DNA of 6,383 nt from Caldithrix sp. (GTDB lineage: Bacteria; Zhuqueibacterota; Zhuqueibacteria; Oceanimicrobiales; Oceanimicrobiaceae): positions 1 to 6,383 of the forward strand of contig SMXE01000035.1 in assembly GCA_004357015.1 (NCBI GenBank), read 5' to 3'. The position numbers and the translations under genes are program-made. Position 1 is the first letter of the stretch. Each line of letters starts with the position of its first letter. Shown piece after piece: positions 1 through 5,962 of this stretch. The notes beneath the pieces are model-generated. The model searched no databases, was not told where the DNA came from, and saw nothing but the letters and a program-made list of their open reading frames with translations.

Positions 1-618
1 AACATCATTTCCTTGCATCTGGGCAACGGCTGTTCGGCATGCGCCATAAAGAATGGTGCGTCAATCGACACGAGCATGGGGTTCACGCCGTTGGAAGGCC
101 TGCTCATGGGGACGCGAGCAGGTGATGTGGACGCATCCATTCTCGATTTTCTGCATCACAAAGAAGGCCTGAGTTTCGCAGAGATCGACACGCTGCTAAA
201 CAAGCGTTCCGGTCTGCTCGGAATTTCCGGTTTGACCAATGACATGCGTGAATTGATCGAAGAGGAAGAGGAAAATCAGGACCGGCGGGCGAAGCTGGCC
301 ATCGATATTTTCTGCAAGCGCGTGCGCAAGTACATTGGCGCCTATTTCGTAGAGATGGCTGGCAGCGCAGAGGCTGTCGTATTTGCCGGCGGCATTGGGG
401 AGAATTCTGCCCTCATCCGGCAGCGGATTTGTGGCGGCCTGGAGAGCATTGGTCTCAAACTCGACCCAAAACGGAACGATGACATGCACTCTTCAAAATT
501 CGGTATTATTTCGACCGACGACAGCACGTTGAAAGCATTTGTGTTTCGCACCAACGAGGAACTGCTGATTGCGCGCGACACGGTGCGGGTGCTTGAAAAT
601 GCCCCGAGGAGATGGTGA
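1..618 (+). CDS. ackA: Acetate kinase, C-terminal part (5' end outside window)
   Basis: Acetate kinase interconverts acetate + ATP and acetyl phosphate + ADP in the cytoplasm, normally paired with phosphotransacetylase. The frame is open from base 1 and gives 205 residues before TGA at 616-618; the family is about 400 residues, so roughly the first half is missing. Visible family motifs in order: HLGNG near the start (bases 16-30), [11 protein letters not shown] followed by MGTRAGD (the Arg of this segment is an active-site residue in characterised acetate kinases), FAGGIGENS with a downstream Arg (C-terminal nucleotide-binding signature), and [11 protein letters not shown] near the C terminus (contains the conserved active-site Glu). 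The segment after HLGNG reads CSACAI where most members have a more usual GASxxAI-type sequence. No frameshift is seen. A TTG at base 13 is internal and not the start. It converges on the long gene to its right with only 3 bases between stop codons. Identity is confident. Confidence 0.97.
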   Translation, partial: NIISLHLGNGCSACAIKNGASIDTSMGFTPLEGLLMGTRAGDVDASILDFLHHKEGLSFAEIDTLLNKRSGLLGISGLTNDMRELIEEEEENQDRRAKLAIDIFCKRVRKYIGAYFVEMAGSAEAVVFAGGIGENSALIRQRICGGLESIGLKLDPKRNDDMHSSKFGIISTDDSTLKAFVFRTNEELLIARDTVRVLENAPRRW

Positions 619-634
619 TATTCACATTGTCTCC
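608..634. other. Palindrome spanning both convergent stop codons
   Basis: GTGA (615-618) and TCAC (622-625) pair around a 3-base loop, and GGAGA (608-612) pairs with TCTCC (630-634) outside a small internal loop. The inner arms contain the two stop codons, TGA for ackA and TGA on the other strand for the long gene. It may act as a weak two-way transcription end or mRNA 3' hairpin, but it is short and has no T-tract on either strand, so I do not call it a terminator. Confidence 0.4.
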
Positions 635-3600
635 AGAAAATCATCAATAGCGTCGGTAACCGGTTCGCTGTCCAGTCTCTTAACCAGATTGCCGTAGCGA
701 TGATCGATTTGGAAGCCGAATTTGTAGAAGTATTCCGCTCGTAGAAATCCCACCGTCACGATCTTGATTCCCTTGGTGCGTAATCTGCTAAAGAATTCCT
801 TCAACAAAGAGTCGCTGACGCCTTTTTTGCGATTGTGTTGATCCACGACCACTTTTTCTATATGTGCCTGTCCTGATTCCGCCAGTTCGTAAAACAGGCC
901 GCCGATGACCAGGCTTCTTTCGTTGAGCACCACCAGAAACTGATGTTCAGCGGTGAATTCGACCGGCAGGTTCGCTTCTGTGAACAGGCGGTGCAACCGG
1001 GCGATTTCCTTCGGCGAAGCCGGATTCCGGATAGCCAGGCGATTGCCTTCATCGTCTTCAGTGAAGACCACCAGGGCCGCTTTTTGCCCGCCCTGCAAAC
1101 TCAAGGAGATCATTTCGGCAGATTCCTTTGCGCCAAGGTGAGGATAGGAAAGACGCGTCAGGAACATTTGCTCATTCTGCGAAAGTTGAAATTGATGCGT
1201 CAGATTTGCAAACTGGCCCTGCAGATTTGAGTCCCGCAGCCCGGTTTCGCGCACCCGGCCGAGAATGGCGCTCAAAGCCTCGCGCAATTCCGGCGCACTC
1301 TCTGCGAAAACCGTGTCGCGATAAAACTGAATGCGGGAACCCGGGTACTGTTTCTCCATCCGCTCGATGATGTATGTGGTCTCAAGGTCTTTAACCGTTT
1401 GCAAACGCGCCTGCGTCGTCGCCTCCGGATTCAAGTTGTGCCATCTTTTGTAACGTTGAATCGCAAAGTACAACCGCTCTGGCAGGTAACCGTTTTTTGC
1501 AACATCCTCGATGTACATGGCTAGCTCCCGGCACAATTTTCCCGTTTCCTCCCGATCCGGCGATTGTTGGCAGGATTCCACCGCAGTTTGCAGAACCGCC
1601 AGCCCCTCTTCCTGGCCAAGAACTTCCAGAAAGGAGGAAAACACCACGTGCCAGCCGCATTGGCCTTTGAGTTTCGGGTACCGGTCTTCAACAGATTGAA
1701 TGAAGTGTTTCCGGAAGGAAATCAGGGTTGAAATAATTCCCTGAAACGGTCTGCGGGCCGAAATGGAAACAATCCGGAAGCCAATCTGGTAGTCGTGCAA
1801 CGGCACCGTTACATTGGCCGGGGTGGGATCTTCGATTTCGTATCGGCGTCCCGTGCGGTTCCAGAAGTCGACGTAAGCGCTGAGGCCGCTCCAAACAAGG
1901 GACGGCCAAATCTGCTGAACGCGTCCAGCCCCTTGTTTGGCAGTGCGCCGGTCGAGCCGCCGGAGATACTTTTCGACCGTGTCTCCGGGTATGAACTCTT
2001 CGGTCCAGAGGTCGTACTTTTTCCAATAGCCGCCAAAGTCCTCCACCAATGGCTGCCGGCCATCCGCAGCACCTGTGCAAACCAGCCAGTCTATCTCAGA
2101 GGCCACTTCCTGGACGTCGCGGCTTTTGTTGATATTTATGGCAAAGTCAAAGGAGCCATAATGGTAGGTCTGCACGGTGACCCGATAAACCGACTTTCCA
2201 TGCCGGGAGCCCAACAAGCTGATCCAAATGCCTTTTTGCGGGATTTCATACAGTTGCACAAGCCTGCCACCGCTGAAAAGAAAGACAGCCTCTCTGATGA
2301 CCGGAGCAGAGCGAATCGCCTCGAACATTTTGCTCTGCTCCGCCTCCGGGATGGTTTCCTCGAAAATGATGACGTCGTCCCAACTGAACTCGGTGCTTGT
2401 CTCCGCATGAATGGCGATTTGCAGATTCTTGCCCAGCCACGCTCTGAAGCCGTCTTGGAGGAAATTCAGGAGCTTGCCGGCCTTTCTTTGCAAAGAGCCG
2501 GTTGGGGCAAACAGCTTCCACTTTGTTAACTCCGACCGAATACTTTTGTATGACATGGGGTGCTGGGCGCCATAGGCGGCAAGCAACTCCAGCAGACCGG
2601 AAACGGGAGATCCGGATAGCCTCTCATCCCCGCTGTTTATCGCATCCAGACAATGGTTCGAATGTGCCAAAATGCCATTTAGTTGCTTCGGCGTCAGGTT
2701 GTGCCGGGCGATTTTACTGATTGTGTCAGCGTTCAAAATGCGATGCCTTGAAACAAGAAATTTCTCCAGTACGGGTTGCAGCATGTCACGCTGCTCATTG
2801 AGAACCAGAGCCAGAAATGCCCGCGTTTTGACCGGGATGCAGTCAGATTCGGCAGTTCGAAGTAAAACATGTTTGGCCAGCGGCACGTTTGCTTCCTTTT
2901 GTTCCCGGTCCACTTTTTCGAGGTAGTCAATGGCCGCGAACGCATGTTTTTCCTGGCTGCTTTGAATCAAGTGCGCCGCGAGATGCACCCCTTTTGTATC
3001 AAGGATGCCGCGCTTGACGATATCCTTGAAGGCAGTCAAAACATTTTTGTGTCGTTGGGCCGAGCCGGACTTAACTTCAAGCGTTACATCCCCCTTTGAT
3101 GATCGCGGAGCCTCTTTACTGTTGAAAATCAAGTCGCCGGTAAATCGCTCGAGTGCAATGTTTCCGAGCCAGAGTGTGGGATCGGCAAGGATGCGGCGCA
3201 GATCAACGAACCCTCTGGCCGTCGTGTATGTAAAGTCGCCTATTTGAACGCGGCGGCCGCCCTTGCTCCGGCGGACCTTTACGGTCAGCTTTTCCCTCAT
3301 GGGCCCGGCAATGATGGCGCCGTTACGGACATCCAGATCTTCCGCAGTCAACGCCTTTTCACGCAGAAACCAGTTTGGAATTCGAATCTCGAATTTCTCA
3401 AACGCCAGCGAAACGTAGTCTCTTTCGTACATTTCGTCAATTTCGCGCGCGAAGTTCTGCTCGACGACTTTGCGTTTGAACGTCCCTTTTTGCGTAAGCT
3501 CGCCCCTCTCATGGCTGAAATCACGGTCGATGATTTTGAAATTGACCAGGCGTTCAAAGGGCGCCAGAAACTGATTGACTGACTCGATCACAGAGTTGAA

Positions 3601-5382
3601 GAACTTCCGTTGTTGCGCTTCCTGGAGTTTCTTGAGTTCGACCTGCTGATAATCGTAATTGGGGTAAATGAGAAGTGTGTTGTAAGCTCGATGGTCGCCG
3701 ACCAGGAAAACCCGTTGCACCGCTTCGAAATCGTGGAACAGATTTTCGATTTTCTGTGGAGAAATGGTCTCGCCACGAACGTTTTTATAGATCTCCTTTT
3801 TGCGGTCTATGATCTGAAAATGGCCATTATTATCACGACTGAAGATGTCGCCGGTGGCCAGCCAGCCGTCGTGCAGCCCGCCGTTTGGTACATCGAGGTA
3901 GCCCATCATAACGTAAGGCCCTCGGATGAGCATCTCGTTATCGTCGGCGAGCTTGATTTCAATTCCCGGCAATGCTTTGCCGACCGAGTTAGGTTTGTAA
4001 TCGAATGGCGGCGTCATCGTGATGCCACCGGTGGCCTCGGTCATACCGAAGCCGCTCATCAGTTCAACACCGTTGTCCTGGAAGAGGCGGAAGATATCAG
4101 GGTCAAGGTACCCTGCCGCGGACAGACCCCACTTGAGGGAGCCGCCCGTGCATTGTTTGACAGCAGCGCGAATTTCATCGGGTGCAGCTTTTTCGATGTC
4201 CACCTTATCCTGAATCTTCTCGTAGAATTGCATCCATTTCCTGGGGATGCTGATGAGCACTGTGGGTTTGGTAAGCTTCATGCTGGTAATGATCGTGTCG
4301 ATCCCCGGATTCTCCAGGAAAATATAGGATGCGCCCCAGAAAATGCAGCCGAGCATCTCGAAGTACCTGCCAAAAGTGTGAAACAGCGGCAGGTAACACA
4401 AGAACCGGTCGTGGTTGTCGATTTCCGGCAGTGCGATGGCGCGGGCGAAGCGTTTACTCACTAAATTTAGTTGCGAAAACATGATGCCCTTCGGCGCTTC
4501 AGTGGTGCCGGATGTGTACATGATGGTGGCAAGGTCATGGAGCTTGACCCGGCGGATGAGCTGCGAAATGTCGGGCGCAGAATCCTCCCCAAGCTGCAGA
4601 AACTCGTCGAAGCCGATAATGCGTTTGTCTCCGGGCGGGTGTTCGATATTCAGTGTGATGATGTAACTGAGGCTCTGGGGCACTGTTTCTATGGCAAGCA
4701 GGTCTGCCAGTCGTTGCTCTTCCGAAACAAAAACAACGGTAGCCCTGGAGCTGTTGAGTATGAATTCGATGGCGTGTGATGTGGAGTTTGCCGGCACTGG
4801 AATGTCCACAATTCCCGTGCTGAGACATGCGAGATCGATGCAGGCCATCTCCAGGCTATTCTCGGAGAGGATGGCCACGCGCATACTGTCGACATCGTCA
4901 CCCGCAAGCACAAAAAGTGCCTGTGCGATGGCGTCGATTTTGCCTTTGACTTCGGTCCAGGAGCGGTTGATGACCTTTTTGCCTTTGATAACCTTAAACA
5001 GCGGTTTACTGTCATATTGCGCGACGCGCTGTTGCAGCAGTTTCCCCACGGTGAAGTTGGTCGTCTTGAGAAAAGCCAGAATCAGCTCAAACCAACGCGC
5101 TTGCAAACCATCTTCTGCGACCCGTCGCAAAATCCGTGGCAGCCGGCTGATGTCGAGGAATAGTGCAGCTACCTCGGCGTCGTCACCGGTCTGCGTTCCG
5201 CAGCGGGCCAGAAACTCACCCCATTTTAGCAAATCTGCAAGTTGTTCGGAATCCAGCGTGCGTTTTGTTTCGGCGCGTTCCCGCGTCAGTTCAAGTAAGC
5301 GGGCGTGCAGGAGAGCGTGGTCGGTGTTGTTTCCGGGACTACTTGCGGTTTGTGGAGCGTCAACTCGGGCGTGGTCAGTCAT
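622..5382 (-). CDS. 1586-aa multidomain protein: long-chain acyl-CoA synthetase-like AMP-forming ligase + uncharacterised middle + C-terminal GNAT domain
   Basis: Probable activation of a fatty or other carboxylic acid as acyl-AMP then acyl-thioester, with an acyltransferase domain on the same chain. Residues 1-105: helical, unassigned. Residues ~108-645: ANL ligase with P-loop YTSGTTEAPKG (289-299; Glu replaces the usual Gly at 295), LPLFHTFGR (331-339), GFGMTE (444-449), ATGD (509-512), DRKKEIYKNVRGETISP (526-542) and a C-terminal lysine motif around LTQKGTFKRK (629-638), as in long-chain acyl-CoA synthetases. Residues ~650-765: probably beta-rich, unassigned. Residues ~770-985: mostly helical. 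Residues ~1000-1340: unassigned, with kinase-like motif order (GSRHGKSVYRV 1058-1068, TEEFIPGDT 1127-1135, EDPTPANV 1184-1191). Residues ~1430-1570: GNAT fold with VVVDQHNRKKGVSDSLL (1511-1527) and YFYKFGF (1551-1557). No signal peptide or clear membrane span, so cytoplasmic. Ordinary ligases are 500-650 residues, so this is about 2.5 times longer. ATG at 5382 is the longest start; its ribosome site is weak (GAGA about 12 bases upstream). Ligase call firm, substrate unknown, middle unassigned. Confidence 0.93.
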   Translation of the reverse strand: MTDHARVDAPQTASSPGNNTDHALLHARLLELTRERAETKRTLDSEQLADLLKWGEFLARCGTQTGDDAEVAALFLDISRLPRILRRVAEDGLQARWFELILAFLKTTNFTVGKLLQQRVAQYDSKPLFKVIKGKKVINRSWTEVKGKIDAIAQALFVLAGDDVDSMRVAILSENSLEMACIDLACLSTGIVDIPVPANSTSHAIEFILNSSRATVVFVSEEQRLADLLAIETVPQSLSYIITLNIEHPPGDKRIIGFDEFLQLGEDSAPDISQLIRRVKLHDLATIMYTSGTTEAPKGIMFSQLNLVSKRFARAIALPEIDNHDRFLCYLPLFHTFGRYFEMLGCIFWGASYIFLENPGIDTIITSMKLTKPTVLISIPRKWMQFYEKIQDKVDIEKAAPDEIRAAVKQCTGGSLKWGLSAAGYLDPDIFRLFQDNGVELMSGFGMTEATGGITMTPPFDYKPNSVGKALPGIEIKLADDNEMLIRGPYVMMGYLDVPNGGLHDGWLATGDIFSRDNNGHFQIIDRKKEIYKNVRGETISPQKIENLFHDFEAVQRVFLVGDHRAYNTLLIYPNYDYQQVELKKLQEAQQRKFFNSVIESVNQFLAPFERLVNFKIIDRDFSHERGELTQKGTFKRKVVEQNFAREIDEMYERDYVSLAFEKFEIRIPNWFLREKALTAEDLDVRNGAIIAGPMREKLTVKVRRSKGGRRVQIGDFTYTTARGFVDLRRILADPTLWLGNIALERFTGDLIFNSKEAPRSSKGDVTLEVKSGSAQRHKNVLTAFKDIVKRGILDTKGVHLAAHLIQSSQEKHAFAAIDYLEKVDREQKEANVPLAKHVLLRTAESDCIPVKTRAFLALVLNEQRDMLQPVLEKFLVSRHRILNADTISKIARHNLTPKQLNGILAHSNHCLDAINSGDERLSGSPVSGLLELLAAYGAQHPMSYKSIRSELTKWKLFAPTGSLQRKAGKLLNFLQDGFRAWLGKNLQIAIHAETSTEFSWDDVIIFEETIPEAEQSKMFEAIRSAPVIREAVFLFSGGRLVQLYEIPQKGIWISLLGSRHGKSVYRVTVQTYHYGSFDFAININKSRDVQEVASEIDWLVCTGAADGRQPLVEDFGGYWKKYDLWTEEFIPGDTVEKYLRRLDRRTAKQGAGRVQQIWPSLVWSGLSAYVDFWNRTGRRYEIEDPTPANVTVPLHDYQIGFRIVSISARRPFQGIISTLISFRKHFIQSVEDRYPKLKGQCGWHVVFSSFLEVLGQEEGLAVLQTAVESCQQSPDREETGKLCRELAMYIEDVAKNGYLPERLYFAIQRYKRWHNLNPEATTQARLQTVKDLETTYIIERMEKQYPGSRIQFYRDTVFAESAPELREALSAILGRVRETGLRDSNLQGQFANLTHQFQLSQNEQMFLTRLSYPHLGAKESAEMISLSLQGGQKAALVVFTEDDEGNRLAIRNPASPKEIARLHRLFTEANLPVEFTAEHQFLVVLNERSLVIGGLFYELAESGQAHIEKVVVDQHNRKKGVSDSLLKEFFSRLRTKGIKIVTVGFLRAEYFYKFGFQIDHRYGNLVKRLDSEPVTDAIDDFLETM

Positions 5383-5438
5383 AATTGGACATATTCTCGG
5401 TTTGTTACATGATGCCTAAACGAAAACTTGATCACTCA

Positions 5439-5507
5439 TGTCATTCCGGTGATCCCGGATTACAACACGCCGGGACAAGCCTTTTTAGCCGGAATCTCCT
5501 GGGAATG
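5439..5507. repeat. Palindromic intergenic repeat, TGTCATTCCGG type
   Basis: A 69-base element with nested inverted repeats. The outer stem is ATTCCGG (5443-5449) with CCGGAAT (5489-5495), 7 bp perfect. The inner stem is TCCCGG (5453-5458) with CCGGGA (5470-5475), 6 bp with an 11-base loop. An alternative outermost pairing is CATTCC (5442-5447) with GGAATG (5502-5507), which excludes the 7-bp stem. The TGTCATTCCGG...GCCGGAATCTCC layout resembles dispersed intergenic palindromes seen in many bacterial genomes (from memory, not checked). It may be a short non-autonomous mobile element. A run of five T at 5482-5486 follows the inner hairpin by 7 bases, too far for a good intrinsic terminator. 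Confidence 0.65.
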
Positions 5508-5511
5508 TTGT

Positions 5512-5529
5512 TTTCGTTCAAACACGAAA
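5512..5529. repeat. Small stem-loop / inverted repeat
   Basis: TTTCGT (5512-5517) and ACGAAA (5524-5529) form a perfect 6-bp stem with a 6-base loop. It lies 130 bases upstream of the long minus-strand gene, just beyond the palindromic repeat. It could be an operator-like dyad or chance in AT-rich DNA; there is no T-tract on either side to make it a terminator. Confidence 0.35.
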
Positions 5530-5691
5530 TACTATGTTTTCAGGTAATCAAATTTAAAGTGAATTGCCAAGAAAAACAACTGATTTTGTGACAAAGGATT
5601 GCCTGCTTTCCTGTATTGGCCGTAAGGGCGAAACATTCCTATCCGGGAGTTTTGTAATAGACGCCAGGAATTACCCAATCGTTGTTTTAAC

Positions 5692-5720
5692 TTGCATTTA
5701 CTCACAAGAAATGCTATAAT
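5692..5720 (+). promoter_or_regulatory. Sigma70-type promoter with extended -10, reading toward trxB
   Basis: TTGCAT (5692-5697) and TATAAT (5715-5720) are separated by exactly 17 bases. The -10 is a perfect consensus and is preceded by TGC, the extended -10 signature (TGnTATAAT). The -35 matches TTGACA at four of six positions. Transcription would start near 5727, giving a leader of about 235 nt before the trxB ATG that includes the whole palindromic element at 5789-5913. The promoter could instead serve a small RNA ending before trxB, but I see no clear terminator that would show this. Confidence 0.75.
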
Positions 5721-5788
5721 TCAGATTGTGATATACGAGACCAACTTCATAACGATGAAGAGAAGAGTTCTGCAAAATGTCGCTAAAT

Positions 5789-5913
5789 TGTAATTTCGAA
5801 TTCCGACGTTTTTTGTCGGGTGAAAAATCTGGTGTAATAAATTCGTTATTTTCAAGCGTTAGATCCGAGACAATCAGATTTTTCGTCCTTGAAAAGCAGG
5901 ACTCGAAATGACA
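5789..5913. repeat. 125-bp multi-arm palindromic element (MITE-like) in the trxB leader
   Basis: The ends are 11-bp inverted repeats with one mismatch: TGTAATTTCGA (5789-5799) and TCGAAATGACA (5903-5913). Inside the left end is a hairpin CCGAC/GTCGG (5803-5807 with 5815-5819). Inside the right end is a hairpin GTCCT/AGGAC (5885-5889 with 5898-5902). Between them is a perfect 10-bp inverted repeat GAAAAATCTG (5822-5831) with CAGATTTTTC (5875-5884), whose interior holds a smaller hairpin AATAA/TTATT (5836-5840 with 5846-5850). The whole can fold as a cloverleaf-like cruciform or RNA. Read on the minus strand it begins TGTCATTTCGAG, a start I associate with abundant intergenic repeats in some Bacteroidetes-related genomes (memory only). 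It encodes no transposase, so if mobile it would need help in trans. Confidence 0.72.
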
Positions 5914-5951
5914 ATATTGCAGAAGGATGAAGTTTATTGATGAAGAGGGTT

Positions 5952-5956
5952 AAGGA
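5952..5956 (+). promoter_or_regulatory. Ribosome binding site of trxB
   Basis: AAGGA lies 6 bases before the ATG at 5963, the expected spacing for a Shine-Dalgarno site. It decides the trxB start and agrees with the FAD motif beginning about ten residues in. Confidence 0.85.
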
Positions 5957-5962
5957 AAAACA

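Larger units (their letters stand above)
5383..5962. other. 580-base intergenic region between divergent genes
   Basis: This stretch separates the start of the long minus-strand gene from trxB and is visibly AT-richer than either. It contains two palindromic repeat elements, a small stem-loop, one strong plus-strand promoter and the trxB ribosome site, each listed separately. Bases about 5530-5690 show little beyond weak inverted repeats (ATTCCT 5635-5640 with AGGAAT 5666-5671; GTAAT 5654-5658 with ATTAC 5670-5674). I could not find a convincing sigma70 promoter for the minus-strand gene; its upstream region has no good paired -35/-10. No tRNA, rRNA or known riboswitch was recognised. Open frames here are short and not convincing as proteins. 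Confidence 0.8.

Noticed and set aside
1795..2529. 244-codon plus-strand frame opposite the middle of the long gene
   Set aside because: Antisense shadow within an uninterrupted coding frame; no domain, no ribosome site of note, composition typical of reverse-strand reading.
3610..4464. 284-codon plus-strand frame opposite the ligase module
   Set aside because: It is the antisense shadow of the long gene, whose conserved ligase motifs lie in the opposite frame. Its translation shows no recognisable domain.
5375..5392. Five-codon minus-strand mini-frame (ATG at 5392) overlapping the start codon of the long gene
   Set aside because: Real in the sequence and could couple translation, but its nearest purine-rich site is only about 3 bases away, too close to be a ribosome site. 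Chance is likely.
4691..5419. 242-codon plus-strand frame running past the start of the long gene
   Set aside because: Ser/Arg/Cys-rich translation typical of an antisense shadow, lying over the N-terminal part and ligase start of the real gene.
5453..5486. Hairpin followed by five T as an intrinsic terminator
   Set aside because: The T-run starts 7 bases after the TCCCGG/CCGGGA stem instead of directly after it, no upstream plus-strand gene needs a terminator here, and the hairpin is better explained as part of the repeat.
5500..5580. Minus-strand promoter TTGGCA with a downstream -10 for the long gene
   Set aside because: The hexamer at 17-base spacing (TTACCT) is a poor -10, and the better TAGTAT has no matching -35.
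5385..5591. 68-codon plus-strand frame in the intergenic region
   Set aside because: It runs across the 5439-5507 palindrome, lacks a convincing ribosome site and has no recognisable motif.
5439..5913. CRISPR array or tandem repeat
   Set aside because: The repeats are palindromes of two different sequences with no regular direct repeat-spacer pattern and no cas genes nearby.
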